A DNA stretch of 64,000 nt from Toxorhynchites rutilus septentrionalis (lineage: Eukaryota; Arthropoda; Insecta; Diptera; Culicidae), in assembly GCF_029784135.1 (NCBI RefSeq), contig NC_073746.1:252282494-252346493 (forward strand), written 5' to 3'. Each line of letters starts with the position of its first letter. Position 1 is the stretch's first letter. Below are positions 1 through 13,195 of this stretch, piece after piece. Both the position numbers and the translations under genes were made by a program. A model generated the notes under the pieces. The model was given only the letters and a program-made list of their open reading frames with translations, was not told the DNA's origin and ran no database searches.

Positions 1-1242
1 GTGATATGGGAACAAATGAAAAAAAAATTCTCTCATGTTCTTTCTGTGACAGGTTCCTATTCGGGAAACCTCCGGCAAATAATTAAAATCGATTGGCTAT
101 TCCCATGAAAACAATTTCATCGAACACAATTCCCATAGATTAGTTGTACTGTGGGATTGCATCGTTTCCTCGCAAATTACTTCCTCCCGGTTTCTCTTTG
201 CTTTGGCCTGCACACACTTAGCTCGAGTCCAGGGACAGGGAAGTGCTCCATGAAGTGGTTATTCAATTACAAACCCGTTCAATCGCAACATGATTTTGCT
301 CGTCTGATTCAATTTCCAGCTCAATAAATGTATTCCATCACGCTATCATCAGATATGAGCATCCGGACGAGAAAGTATTCACGCCACTCGGGATAAGGTG
401 CAAATCAATTGGAAAATCTACCAAATCCTTTCCCACTACTGGTCGCGTCTTTCCGAACCCCCCGAAGCTCCAGGGATTCGTCTTTGGCGCCTGCTGGTAT
501 ATTTTTTTGGTATGCCAGGAACTGGGTACACAATATATGCACGTGGAATTCATCCGGCGCTCTGCGTGCTCTACAGACGACATCGATGAGGACGAGAACG
601 GTAGCAAGCAAGTATAGCCATTTTTCTCCAGCTTGTAGTTTCAGTCAGCCGTGTATGATCGAATCATGGCCAGAGAGTTTGGGACTCAGTGTACAGTTTT
701 ATTCATGGATGAGTTTCGATTGCTTTATCTTGCTGGAAATTTGCGATGAGTTTCGATACTGCACCATCGAGTGGCGGACGTATTTGCTTCCACCATTGTA
801 ATGCATTTGGCAGGGATCATACAATGGCGCTTTCTTCAAGAAAGTGCAATCAACCAAATTATTTTGTTCCGTTCCGTTGTTACGAAAGATGGATGGAGTT
901 GGAGGGCAGTGACATATTGATGGTGATATGGATTCGTTTGCTGCAAGCAGGAAACGATTTGCAAACAATGTTACTGCATTATGTTGCAGTTGAAATCGTT
1001 TGCCCTCATCATTGAGTGTGTCTTCGAAAGAAGTTGAATTTTTATATACAGCAAATTCATTAAAAGCAAAAAAAAACTCCGATTTTGCTATATTTTGCTA
1101 TCTCGTATTTATTCAATTCTCATCGTAGATGTTCAGACCAGATTTTTTATTTGATCCCTATGGTGCACCAGCCTGAATTAGAGTAGTCTGACGGTCATTA
1201 GAATGTTTTTTTTTTAATTTGCGATTAATCATATTTTTACAG

Positions 1243-1243
<1 letters not shown>
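1..1243. other. unassigned sequence
   Basis: No gene or repeat could be supported here. The short open frames overlap on both strands, have no recognisable motif, and several share the same DNA in different frames, as expected by chance. No tRNA-like fold or splice-bounded coding stretch was recognised. Confidence 0.5.

Positions 1244-1295
<52 letters not shown>
1244..1295. repeat. (TA)n microsatellite
   Basis: An uninterrupted TA dinucleotide tract. It abuts the left end of the MITE that follows, and a second TA tract lies at its right end, so the element probably inserted into a TA-rich microsatellite. Confidence 0.95.
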
Positions 1296-1298
<3 letters not shown>

Positions 1299-1719
1299 GT
1301 AAACTTCGATATAACGTACATTTCACTTTCAAAATTGTACGTTGTATCGAATTGTACGTTATATCGAAGCATAATAAAGTACTCACAAACGTAGTCTATA
1401 TTACATTATTGTGTTGCTGTTTTTGTATAGTTAATAAATAACTTCAATCAGAAGACGAAGCCAGCCTTTCTCATGATGTTTTCCTTCATACTGCTGATTA
1501 AAGCTTGATTCATTTAGAATCCGGAATCACAAAACCAGCTGTATTTCGGAATTGATTGAAGGTACAAAACTTGTTTTAGCATCACAATAAAAATAATTCA
1601 TTGTTCTATCAGAAAAAAATATTGAAAAATTTTTTCCTTTACACATTGGAAATGTGTACGTTATATCGAGTGACGTTATATCGAGGGTACGTTATAACGA
1701 GGGAACGTTATATCGAAGT

Positions 1720-1720
<1 letters not shown>
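1296..1720. mobile_element. MITE with AACTTCGATATAACGT ends
   Basis: The left end carries AACTTCGATATAACGTA just inside CAG. The right end carries the reverse complement, ACGTTATATCGAAGTT, with sub-repeats of the ACGTTATATCGA motif at both ends. The block starts CAG after TA, as in pogo/Tigger-type Tc1-mariner elements. About 425 bp with no coding capacity. The outermost right bases have diverged, so the exact right boundary is uncertain. The pogo assignment is inferred from the end structure. Confidence 0.65.

Positions 1721-1722
<2 letters not shown>

Positions 1723-1756
<34 letters not shown>
1723..1756. repeat. (AT)n microsatellite
   Basis: A second alternating AT tract, immediately right of the MITE and probably continuous with the left tract before insertion. 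Confidence 0.9.
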
Positions 1757-1758
<2 letters not shown>

Positions 1759-1879
1759 ATTTGCGATTAATAGATATTTAGAAGAACGTATCTAATACTG
1801 TTGACCGACGGAAGCTACAACTGCATCCATGAATCGGCTTCGTTGGCGAATTCATGTGGTAACGAAAATTGAATTTTGT

Positions 1880-1950
1880 AATACACTGCGTTTCATAACT
1901 ATAGAGCCACTCCATTTTTCTGAGTTTCCAGAGATATGTGAGAATTCGTT
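1880..1950 (+). repeat. dispersed repeat, copy 1
   Basis: This segment contains GCGTTTCATAACTATA and a CCAGAGATATGTGAGAA motif. It matches the reverse complement of 4278-4346 with few differences. A shorter third match, TTTCATAACTATAGAACCA, lies near 2060. The family is not recognised. Confidence 0.6.
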
Positions 1951-3117
1951 TGAATTGAAGTATAACAAAACAATAACTATCTTCATTTTTAAGACTGGTC
2001 ATTTGAACTTTATTGTTGTGTCCAGGCGCGAAACATTCAAAAAACTAAAATCCCAGTGTTTCATAACTATAGAACCAGATGGAAAAACTCTCACTTCTTT
2101 ACAAAATTAACGTTAATTTCACATGAATTACAATAAGTTTCTAATTCGTAGGTCATCTTTAGTTTTTAATCAGTTCAAATAACCCATTCGGGGTGGTTTC
2201 GACCAAGTTACGCCATGTTGTAGTGTGTATCTCGTTCTATGCAGAGGACACTGCTCGTTTAAGCTATTCAAATCACTCATACTGCTTGTAAGCTGCATCT
2301 ACTATTCGTATGATCACTCCTCATGAGTTCTTGACAGGGTTTTGATATGGTAAACAAGCTGACCAGTTCAGAATCTGAAGCCCCTATTCATCAACCCATG
2401 CCATGACGGATTTTATGAATTGGTGCTAAATTACCAAATGATCGTATTGTTTTTGATGCAAAAACAGCAGTAAATAATTTCCCCGATGCCCATAGAAGAT
2501 ACCTGCAACATCTATACGTTAGCTTTCACCGCACATCGAATACAATCCCTTGTTGATCGAAATCGATGAACATGTCTGTTGAGGGCAGAAATTTATTATC
2601 CTATTCGAAATTCAAAAATACTTAATTGAAGTAGATCCTAAATGAATTTGCATAGAAAGGAATTAACGTGTACGCCATAAAAATGAAATCCACACAGTTC
2701 GCGTCAATATATTTCCTTATCATTGTTTGCACCCATACATATGTAGATAAAAACTATAAAAACAGAAACAATTGTGAAACCAGTCAGTCTGAATAAAACT
2801 ATCGTAGCAGCAGTATATACCAAAATGGAATTTCTTCAGTTTTCCAAAGGTTTTACAACCACGTTTTCCTTGTCGGAGTGCCCGCGAACAGTTTCTTGCC
2901 TAGTTGGACCGCAATTTTGCTCTGAGCTTCTGGGAAGCCACGTCATCCTCAACTCTCGTCGCAAGTTGTCAACAATGTCAATTAACAACCCAAATTCCGT
3001 TTTGACAGCCAATATTGGGTCGATAAAATGCCAACGATTGACCTCAAACGCTGCCACTTTGCAATTGATTTATCGACCTTTTAAATATATGCATCCATCG
3101 AACAAATTGAACAAATG
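1951..3117. other. unassigned sequence
   Basis: No supported gene. Open frames on both strands between 2774 and 3118 overlap one another and show no domain. The stretch directly precedes a pogo-type MITE end and could be a degraded part of a larger element. Confidence 0.4.
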
Positions 3118-3429
3118 ATCCGCGGTGCGGATTATCCGCGAAAGTGAGTTCCATAGCAATTCTATAGAGCTTCCCGAAATATGTAAATGAGACGCAGGCG
3201 CTTGCTCTTTTGTTTTGGTCATAGATTTCATATTATCTGACCACTGGTGCAGACGATCTTGCAGATGTATGGTTTAATGTTTTCTCTATTGATAAAACAT
3301 AGTTTTCATGCTGAAATATCTTTATTTCGTGTTTACACCTCATTTTTAGTCGTATATCGCGTTATTCGCGACTTTCGTTATCCGCGGTGAACTAGCCTGA
3401 CGATTTCGCGGATAATCGGGGTTCTACTG
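3118..3429. mobile_element. pogo-type MITE, left end degraded
   Basis: The right end reads GATAATCGGGGTTCTACTG followed by TA, the same terminus as the complete copy at 33328-33615. Internal landmarks are shared: TTCTATAGAGCTT near the left, and GACGATCTTGCAGATG and CGTTATCCGCG further in. The left terminus has lost the CAGTAGAACC end. Non-coding; it would depend on a pogo/Tigger-type transposase acting at TA targets (family knowledge). Confidence 0.75.
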
Positions 3430-3509
3430 TATCTCGTTCATCGATTTTATTGTGGGAAGTCTGACGGAGATCATACTGAACGTCATGGAGACCATAACGC
3501 TTCCGTTTA

Positions 3510-3680
3510 CCTATTATATAAAGGCCTTTGAGACGACGCATTTCTCTTCTTTGTCTCGCTGACAACCGAGGAACGTGAGCCTTTGAATAATTAAAAACTA
3601 AATTTAATGTAGTGAATTAGTACATTAAATAAAGTGAATTTACTTACCAGAACGTTACCGCGTAGTCCTATTATCTCCAA
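3510..3680 (+). promoter_or_regulatory. possible promoter or LTR-like block
   Basis: TATATAA (3515-3521) is followed by pyrimidine-rich sequence, a GTCTCGCTGACAACC stretch and then AATAAAG (about 3628), an order typical of a compact LTR (promoter, leader, poly-A signal). No matching second LTR was seen in the window and no retroviral-type ORF follows, so this could be a solo LTR relic or chance. Confidence 0.25.
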
Positions 3681-4277
3681 CCATTGGTGTCCGCCGAAAG
3701 CTGAAAAAGGGTTACTTACCTGATGACCGCTCCGCTGTTCCTGATCCGTTGCTACCGCTTCGCTATCGCTAGATTCTGAAGTACTTCGTTGCACTTCTGG
3801 CTGTTCATTAGTGTTGAGGGTAAGTTATCTAAACCAAGCCTTTCTGAGAAAATTCTCCCCAAACCATAAAAATCCCATCTCCAAAGCTGAGGGGTCAAAA
3901 ACTATTGTGGAAGCTAATCCCATGGGTTTCACTGTTTCAGAAGAACTCTGATGAAAGGAAATCAAACTTAAATAGAATTTCTTCACACTGGAAGGACTTA
4001 CGAAACGTGTCATGTAATTTTTCAACTCGTAACTTTGCAGACGGCAGTTTGATGGTTTGAGGAAAGTATTTTCGAAAAGGCCTGGTTCAGATAGCTTTTC
4101 ATCAACACGAATGCATAATCAGAAGTACAATGATGTACTTAACAATCATTGACTACTGTTTTTGCATCTAAAACACCGTTATAGTTGGGTAATTTGACAT
4201 CAATTCATAGAATACGGAAGATAATAGATATTGAAGATAATTATTATATCCTACAATATATACTTTGATTCAACCAA

Positions 4278-4346
4278 CTTCTCACATATCTCTGGAAATT
4301 CAGAAAAAATAGTGGTTTTATAGTTATGAAACGCAGTGTAGAATGT
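4278..4346 (-). repeat. dispersed repeat, copy 2 (inverted)
   Basis: Reverse-complement match to 1880-1950. The two lie 2.3 kb apart in opposite orientation and could be the arms of a degraded inverted-repeat element or two independent insertions. Confidence 0.6.
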
Positions 4347-7300
4347 GGAATCGTTATAAACAAAAATATTAAGAATTCAGGATTCAGGGCCAATTCTCAG
4401 TTTTCGAGACATATTTAAAACATATTCAAGCATTGCGGACCGCTCACGAGTTTTCTCGAGTTTCGCGTTCCCTCTGTTACGGATGGATCACGAAATAACC
4501 CGTCTTTTCTACACTTGAAGGTTAAATCCTTGGTTTGCCAAGAATCTAACAAGGCCTACCGATGGCTCGCCTTCGTCTAATCCAAGTCGGAGGAAACGAT
4601 CTCATTCGTGGAATCTGAACAAATGAAGCGTTCAAGTTTACCCCAGAACGTGCGGTCCTTAATATGTTCAAGGCAATATTTTACCTCAAAACTACTACAC
4701 ATCTCCATGAATTGAATGTACCTGGACTGGTCTAATGGAGTCGCATGATATTTTTTTGGAGTGAGTTATTTCCTTTCGGATGAAACCCACTCCGTTGTCA
4801 CGATCCTTCTAAAGCTATAGTGACAGCTTGTCAAGTATGGTCAAAATATCACAGGTTTTTCAATTATACCAAAACAAATTATTTATTATCACTGAAAAGA
4901 ATGTTATGATCGATTTTTCTATTCTTTCCGAATGCGAATCCTTTCGAATCTTCTAGACAAGTCTTTTCACTTCTGTATCTAATTCTGGTTTCTTCGGTTT
5001 TATGTAATATAGATTCTTAATCGAGTCTACTGAAATCATCATCGATTATTGTGACCGTCTGATTTTTTCAGTATTTATCAGTATCTATCGTTGGACGTAA
5101 CTCAATAAAAAACTTCCTGATACAACTCGTTTATCTACTCGTTTCAACCATTCCCAACAAAATCTCTCCAGTGGTACTTGGTCACCATGAACTTCTATAA
5201 GCGTTCGATGCGACTTCTATAAGCTGCACTTCTCCTTCAATGGAAACAGAAAATGAAAACTTCCCGCAAATATTACTTGTTTGCAACGAAAGTCGACATT
5301 TCCAATGCAGTAAAAATTGAACTGGTTGTGCATAACTGAAAGACTTGTAAGCAATATTTGGTTGACAGATGTCGACACTTCACGGATTCAGCAAAAATCA
5401 GCTGTCGCTTTCGGCTGTTTATGCACCTTGAGCCATCTTGTGGAAACAGAAACCGGAAAATTGCACACCCAATATTTTTGAAAACATAGTCGTAATGCCT
5501 AGTCCCAGCATGTATTTTCGATTATTTCACGATCACGATTTCATTATATGAAATTTGGTAATTATTTTTTCTTCATTCCTACATTAGGCAGTTAACAGTT
5601 ATTCAAATAATAATATACGTTCATAGGAGTGTCTAGAGGTATATAAGTTTTTAATCATAAAATAAATTTTTAGACAATTTTGTCAAAAGATATTTGAAAT
5701 GATATTTTTGCTAGAAAGTTCATTGATTTTCCAACAACTTTGTCGAAAACCGTATTACAATCAATCAGCTGTATTTCGAGTCAGGATTTTTTTTAAAGGG
5801 CAAATTATTTTGAATAAGCTTTTGAGAAATAAGTAAAATTAATAATATGATAGTGAAAAATGTAGTTTCGGTTAGCTTACTCCTCATGCCCAAAGTTTTA
5901 GAAGATCTGGGTTGGTCGAGGCAGCGTCCGGATAATTTGGCGGGGAATTGGTCTTATACATTTTGGACTGGATATCTGGATATCTGTATATCTGTCAAAG
6001 CGTCAGCATCAATGACATGTACTGCGATCCACATATCCACTCGGGCTATGATTCGCTCGAAAGATCATCAGAATGGAACACGATAGGAGAGCCTTATTTC
6101 TTCTTAATTCTCACCATGGCCATGACGGCCCATCATCCTTTGCTCAAGTTGTTCGCAACCAAGATTCTTATTCTTCTCGTCGCTTGCAGTTCGCACCTTC
6201 TTCTTCAGTTCGTCCCTATGAACGACCAGTATCCTCAATCACCGGAGTATCAACCAGATAACACATTTTGGGAACTACAGTGACGAATTGTTGTAGTGTA
6301 GTACAGGTTGAGTTTTGACGTAGGACTAAGTCTCCCAGTAAAGATATCTAATCAGATAAAAGGCCGCGTTTTTATGAAATAGTTTTGCTGCCAACGGATT
6401 TTGATGCTTTGCCTTCCAACCGAATCGCATTAAAAATCTGTTTGATATGCAATGCATCACCCTAATTGCCATACATTTGGTCTGCCCATTTGTGTGCTTA
6501 GCTTAATCTCGAGTCATTTAATATCTGTATGCAGAAGACTTTGGATGCGACAGAAATGAAGAGATGGTGGAACAAAATGGTCGCTCAGATCAGCCAACAG
6601 AGTGTCCAAAATGGTGGTATTCAAAAATAATTGTCAAAATCAAATCGGAATAATTTTTCGTTTTTTTTCGTGCTTCGTTTTGAGTGCTCAACATTTTTAT
6701 TTAATTGATATGGTTCCGAGATCCGTATTTTCTTCGTACAGATATGAAATAACTCAAAGAACATTATACATTCTTTGAAGCTAACTATTGAACAATTAAT
6801 AAAAGTATCAAGAATTATCTAAATGAAACCCCTGCGTTCTGATTGGTCGATTGGCACAAACATGCTGCGCTTCCTCAGTCGCGCTGTGGAAGAACAATTA
6901 ATGTAGTGACACTGATATAACATGTCACGATCCATTGAATTGATGTATAAACTACTTGACTCTGCGATATTCTTTTTTAGTGTCACTCTAAATAGCGATC
7001 AGTAAGTATTTGTTAAAGCTGAGAGTTATTTTGGAAATATTCCTACTTTGCATTGTAAGCATTCTGTACAATGAAATATGCGTTTGTTTGATCGAATAAT
7101 AAACTGTGCTATAAAGTAAATGTTTGCGTTCAGCTTTCATGGGGTCAGTCCCGCACATGTCACGTTGCGAACCTTTAAGTGTAAAGCTGCTACGAAATAA
7201 AAAAATTGAGCAAAGCATGTCACGTTGCACTTGGCTCAGTGACTTTCTTTTTTAGTTTCACTTTACACAGAGATCAGCCAACGCCATATTCTTAATATGA

Positions 7301-8100
7301 AAATGAGAAAACCTGTTTTTGAAAGCTACGATGATGTTCAAACTGCGTTTTGGCCCTTGGCATTCGTGTAGTCGATTTCTTCTGTATTTAAGAGATGCTA
7401 AGCTGTAAATCGGTCATTCGACTCTTTCGTTCTTATCTACACTTTCATTAAGTGTTGTGTTACTTGTATCATTTCTGATGAGCAAGCGACTTATCTCACA
7501 CAAACATTTCACCGCTGAAACTTTTCACCTCACTAGTTTCGTTCACAGTAATGTATGTACTGGAACCAACTGTGCTCCTTAAGGAAGATGAGGTTCTTAC
7601 CTATCTTCCACATTGTCAAATACAGCTGGGAATGTGTTTGCAGCTATGTTATGACCAAAAGAGAGAGAGAGTCGATGTAGGGAAATCGATGATGTCACTT
7701 ACACCCCTTTCATTTTGGGCCCCTAGTATAACATTTTGAAGAGGGTCTACTTGACCTGCTGAAAAAGAAAAAGATCGATCTTGATGGACTGATTTTCTAC
7801 ACGGCGCAGGGATTGATCCACTGATTAAATCGGTACCAATGAATGGAACTTTGAAAAATCGAATGCATGGAATAAACATTTCACATTTCAATTCAAGCAT
7901 CAAAGTGTCAAACGTCTGGTCGTTAGTCGAAATTTTGGTGGAAGTCCCAGTTCTAGGAAAAAACGCTTCAGCTGGACCTGATGTCACCATCCCATCTCTT
8001 CACAATTCTCACTGTCAGCCTAGTGAATGTGATGGAGTAAATAAAACTTGTGACCACTGGTTTTGTAATGGTTAAACTTACAAAACTGCTTCTCATATGT
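4347..8100. other. unassigned AT-rich sequence
   Basis: No gene supported. Overlapping ORFs at 5847-6283 and 7551-8075 lie in competing frames without domains. A short direct repeat, TTTAGT-TCACT-TA-A-AG-GATCAG, occurs near 6977 and 7251. A TTTTGACGTAGGACTA motif near 6312 recurs elsewhere in the window (see findings). Confidence 0.4.
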
Positions 8101-8500
8101 TTACGATCACTAATTTGATAACCTTGATCAAAAAGTTCGGAAAGATCGAAAAGAAAAGATTGGTTTTTTTTTGGAGTGGACAGAATCGATTCGAAAAATC
8201 GGAAATCGGAGAGAAAAAGATCGATCTTCTTAGTATCGATCCAAGATCACCGAAACCTATTCACAATCACTAATTTGATAACCTCGAAAGTAATCCAAAT
8301 GTTGACATTATAAAATTTGTCAGGTGGTGAGATTAAAATCAATGTACACCGGAAAATTAAACTCTAAGATCGAAAAAATCGAAAGAAAAAGATCGATCTT
8401 CACGATTTTTTCGGGTGCAATGAATCGATCCAAAAAATCGGAAATCGAATTGGAAAAGATCGATCTTCTCAATATCGATCCAAGTTCGCCCAATCCTAAT
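8101..8500. repeat. two-copy tandem repeat with AAGATCGATCTT palindromes
   Basis: The landmark CACTAATTTGATAACCT occurs at about 8109 and 8271. Each is followed by GATCGAAAA..., an AATCGGAAATCG motif and AAAGATCGATCTTCT, then ATCGATCCAAG. The copies start about 160 bp apart and the second carries extra sequence. The AAGATCGATCTT palindrome also occurs once near 7773. Function unknown. Confidence 0.75.
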
Positions 8501-8504
8501 CGGT

Positions 8505-10870
8505 AGGCTTAGTGTTAAATGTTGAAAACTTGAATTATTCCACTCGAATAGAGTAAGATTATATTCATTTTGCGCTCGTCAGTTATTTGCACCAATTCAT
8601 TTGTACAATTGACTGGCCATTGCAATTTAGAGGGTCGGGTCAGGTGACCCCAACTGATAATGCAGAAAGGTTGAAAAGTGAATTGTAGTTGATGGTCAAT
8701 TATTCGTAAAAGAAAAGTTTCACGCGAGAGCTGATTAGCCTTTTCGGTGTGACTGCGGATGGTTGGACTAATATAACAATATAACATAATTTTTTCTGCG
8801 TAATGGTATCCTGGTTGGTTCGGGCAACACAATGACAAAAGTGTTCATGGGTTGATGTTCACGAAAGTTCCCAAATTCTTACCGTGAAAGTAACAAAGAA
8901 AGCGAAACGTGCGTGCCGAAGGCAAATTTCCTTTCCCAAACTCATTTCCATAGCCATTCCACATTAAAACGTTGAAGATGCTTGGTTAATTAGGAACACT
9001 AGTGACACGGATTTTATGTGTGCGTTCTTCCAAGATATGGCAGACCCCGCTTAGAAGTGTATACTATAAGGAAGTGAGAAGGGGAAGGTAGTCTCCGATA
9101 TTTTTAATGCGGAGGATCGCTCCAAGGCTACTTTGCAACTTTATTAGAATTTGAATAGTTTCCTGACACTTTGTTACACGAAAACTAGAGATTTATTGTC
9201 ATTGTGATAAAATACATAATTTTTGGACTAAATGCTTCTCTGGGCAAGGCACCATCGGCATCAAAACTTTAAGGCTAGTCTTCGGTCTATTCGTTCATCC
9301 TGTTCTGTTCCGTTCTTGTTTTAAAGGGACTTCAACTCGAAGGTCATTCGGCCATCTATTCATTCAACCGTTCTTGTCTCCAGTGTTTGATGTGTTTTTG
9401 CTGGGATTTTTTTGGCTATTCGGTTATCGCATGATTATCAATATATGATGGGAAGCTGAACAAATGATTAGAGATCATTCTGAGGAAAGACTATATCAGT
9501 TACATTGCCCATGAAGTTTGTTTTGAAGATTCTCAAAACTTCGTTTTGTCCCATCTTCTTGTGTAAATTTTACTCGCTATGATTGAATTGTTGAAAAGCT
9601 AGTATAAATATCATCAAAAGAAGGGAGGGATAGAGCACTTTTTTTCGGGGGAACCACTCTCATTCTATCTTATAAAAGTGCACATGCTGAGAAGAAGGGG
9701 CTTCAATATATAGTGAAAGCTTAAGCTAGTATGCTATAATATTATAAGCACTCATTCTGAAGCCCTGACATTGGCCCAACAGAGTCCATTTTGGCACAAC
9801 AAACTGAGACATAAGCATCCATGCTGAGAAGCTTGGATATGTGGCATATTTTTCGACGCAGAAAGTTATCGGTTTTTATTCAATTCCACTGATGGTATTG
9901 AATTTATATTGAATAAAACCAAACCGAGGTTATGTAACATTTTACAGATTTGGTTCCCTCTACCTCAATATTCATCAACGAACCAGATGGATCAGATGAA
10001 ACTAGCGTGAACCACCAAAGCCCCGCCCCCCCTGGTTCATACCGATAGACGGTTCGGCTAAACTCATCCGGGCTGTTCCGAATGGACTTTCTACATTGAC
10101 AGTGCATTTAAACAAGAAAACTATCCCATCTCTATTTTGTAGTGGATGCTGTAGTAGAAAGCAATTTGCAGCTTGAGATTGCTTTTGAAAAAATAAAATC
10201 AGACGATATAATAGAGACCGGTTTGAGAGAGGATAACGATTTTCTGTCAAACCGTGCGCTGTATAGCTCCCTCTAGCCGTGGATTAGTTTCAGCTGTCTT
10301 CTGGTTCAATAGACGTTTCAACCGAGAAGTGTTTTTCGCCACATTTCAGTTTTCAGTCAGATGTTATGTGACAAACTCAGGATGGGCGAACTGGGGCTGA
10401 TTGTTCACTGTGAGGGTATACTTTTGTAGTTGAATCTTGCAAAAGGTTTCTATTTTTCAAGGTTATCATAAGAGAGTAGAAGTGGCTATCGAATGCGTAT
10501 GATGCTCATCGAATGTGTCGTCCATATTCTAACACGGAGTAACTGCATGACTATTCATCACACCTCACAAATAGACGAATAAGCTGTTATGCGCGTCTTA
10601 TCTCATATATAAATTTAAAATATGGTCGTCGCTCGCCCACAGGAAAAGGCCGCGTATCAAAAATTAGGAGTTGTGTCGGAAAACTTTGATGGTGTGCAAA
10701 AATAACCACTAATAACCACTGATTGTGTCTAAAGTAGCCAAAGTTGGATTACACCGAATTGTATTTACACATTGATTACCCATGTCGAATTTCCACCATT
10801 TAATACGAAGGACGGCTGTTGTAATGAAAAATGTTGAAACACTTTATTGATCATTAAAATCTCTTAATCA
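8505..10870. other. unassigned sequence
   Basis: No supported gene or element. ORFs near 8515-8838 and 9904-10250 lack recognisable motifs and overlap in different frames. Confidence 0.4.
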
Positions 10871-10871
10871 C

Positions 10872-11762
10872 TTAATACCAGACAAACGGTTTCGGGTTGA
10901 CGGGTTGACGTTAGCAAATGGTGCTGATGGTGATAATGATATGATCAGGACATGTAGTAGCATATTCGGGAAAAAGTGGGGACTTAATCCGAGAATGATT
11001 CACTGGATTTACTCGGCAATAGTGAGTTCCAGACCAACATATGCTTCGCTACTGTGGATGTCTAAAATTACACAAATATCAGCTCAGAAAATGCTCAATA
11101 AACTTCAACGTTTGACATGCTTATTAATAACTGGAGCAATGCCCAGCACGCCCTCCAAAGCCCTAGTATTCTCTCATACCTTCTACCCTTTCACCAATAT
11201 GTGCAAATTGAAGCAGAAAAATGTGCTTTTAGACTGAAACGTGCAAAACATTTTCTAGAAGGATTTCTATAAAGGCATTTACAAATCTTTAAAGATTTGA
11301 ACACTATAGTAAAGATGAATGAAAACTGGATGAACAAAGACTAACTTCAGTGTTCCCTTCAAAGTGATTAAATTCAATCGCAGCGAATCGGAAGAAGGTG
11401 GTCTCAAAACTCTTCCAAGATCACTCGTGTTTATACCGATGGGTCTAAAATAGTAAAATCTACAGGAGCTGGGATTACTGGATCAAGAATCGACATGTCA
11501 ATTCCAATGGAACAGTAACCTACAATTTTTCAAGGAAAAATACATGATATACAAATTTTTGTGTTATTTGAGAAAATACAGTTATGCCCATATACACATG
11601 TCAGTCAAAGCTGGTTTGGGAATGTATTCTATCCTTAATACAACTAGCTTCTCATCTATACTGGTCACTGCGGTGTAGAAGGTAATAAATAAGCCGATCT
11701 TTTAGCACGAATTGGATCTTCAACTGAATTCGTCGGGCCTGAGCCATTTTGCGGATTATCTA
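10872..11762 (+). pseudogene. LINE relic: RT C-terminus and RNase H (LOA/I group)
   Basis: Remnant of the second ORF of a non-LTR retrotransposon, which would encode reverse transcriptase and RNase H for target-primed insertion. The open part (10905-11237) contains GKKWGLNPRMIHWIYSAIV, then LNKLQRL and ITGAMPSTPSKAL, the post-RT segment typical of LOA/Lian and I-clade LINEs. An RNase H signature follows in other frames: VYTDGSK near 11429, and HCGVEGN followed by a stop and ADLLARIGSS near 11668-11720, ending in a GPEP-type motif. At least one stop and several frameshifts separate these blocks, and the catalytic RT palm is absent. The clade assignment is by eye. Confidence 0.75.
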
Positions 11763-13195
11763 CACCAGCGGTACTCAACCTTTTCTTTTCATAGAGGCCA
11801 CAAGCACGTGTTAGGCCGAGGACATAGTAAACGCGGTGCGGTGCGATGCGAAGCGATTAATTGGAGCTCATCGCGGAATATGACATACTGATCGCTTAAG
11901 ATCGCGCGTTTTTTGATGTTTCATTCCACTCCATTCTACATGTAAACAAACAAGCGCGTGGGTGTCAGATATGATAACATGTCTACATTTTGCCAACAAT
12001 TGAATTGTTAGATATTTAATTTAGTAATACATTGTATTTTTCTCAAAAAAGCTTCAACCGAACGTACAGCAAATGAAACATTTTTATATGCGTGCATTTG
12101 GTTACTTTTTCTCAAGTGCCTTATATTATTTTTCTATTTACTAAATCAACGGCAAGTTCCATTCTCATGTGCATGTTTTTTCCTGAATGCTCTATGATAA
12201 GCCATGGTAAACGATATTGAAGATCGTTTTTTTACTTGAACAAGGTAAATGGAAAGAGCCTAACATATTCTTGTTTATTAGAACTCATTGTAATAAACAT
12301 AAAAACATCAAAAGTGGTTGTCATAATATGCATTATATAATTCAGAATAAAGTTATATATCGAACAAAACGAAAATAATAATTTAGCTACTCAATCTTTA
12401 TTTTCGTTCGATGATTTCGAACTTCGCAAGTTAGATGACTGACGAATTGTGGTAACTGTAATTTGGAACCGCGAATGGCTTGTTTATACTCAATGAATAG
12501 AATACGTCAGAGCTAAGATTTCAATATTTTTGCTATCCACATTGTCCGTAGAACGGATGCTGCATTTGTATTTCGAGCGACCGATTTACGCTCGTCTGAT
12601 TAGTACTGATATTTCAATATTGTATCTCGTTGACACATGACAGATGTTGAAAATGTGTGTTCATCCTATTTTCGTAAATTTGAATAATTTATGGATTAGG
12701 AAAACGTAATGGCCAACGTACCGAAGAAACATGTAGAGAATTTCCGATTCGATTGGAATGTAAACCATCAAAATCCGTACAGAGCTAAAATAATTGTTTA
12801 CGTAAAAACTATTACATCAAAAATTTGATTTGTTTTCTGATTTGGTATCATTACTGAAAACCGTAGTCCTATGTTAAACTATAAACAATTCATATTTTCA
12901 TATCCATATTTGCATTTTTATTCATCAACGTGAATTAACGTCATCAACATACTGTAAGATCTAGGCAACTTTATACATCAATTCCATGATCATATGGAAT
13001 TTTGCATGATCATTCATTATTGCATTCAATATTTGTTTTCGTTGGATCCTGCATAATCTGCCACAATCTCAAACGCATGTTTGAGTCAACTGGTGAATAA
13101 AATATGCATCGGTGGTGTTTGAATAGACTAGTATGAGATTGTAACGGCAATACATTTTGTCAAAAATATAGAGGGAATTTGTGTTTTTAGAGAAA
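11763..13195. other. AT-rich spacer with possible hAT-type end
   Basis: The LINE relic stops abruptly at CAGCGGTACTCAACCTTTTC (about 11766), which resembles a hAT/Charlie-type terminal repeat (CAGNGGTTCTCAACC). A GC-rich GCGGTGCGATGCGAAGCG segment follows near 11836. No matching opposite end was found. The remainder is AT-rich, without a supported gene. Confidence 0.35.

Noticed and set aside
2774..3118. 114-codon plus ORF and 73-codon minus ORF
   Set aside because: They overlap on opposite strands, have no motif and abut a MITE; neither could be preferred.
5847..6283. Overlapping ORFs in three frames as a gene
   Set aside because: No frame is favoured, and none shows a domain, splice structure or upstream signal.
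7649..7990. 113-codon minus-strand ORF
   Set aside because: An overlapping plus-strand ORF is also open and no domain is visible; could be chance or old debris.
8365..8480. CRISPR-like or operator array from AAGATCGATCTT palindromes
   Set aside because: Only two diverged units exist, with no regular spacers and no associated genes; a simple tandem duplication explains them.
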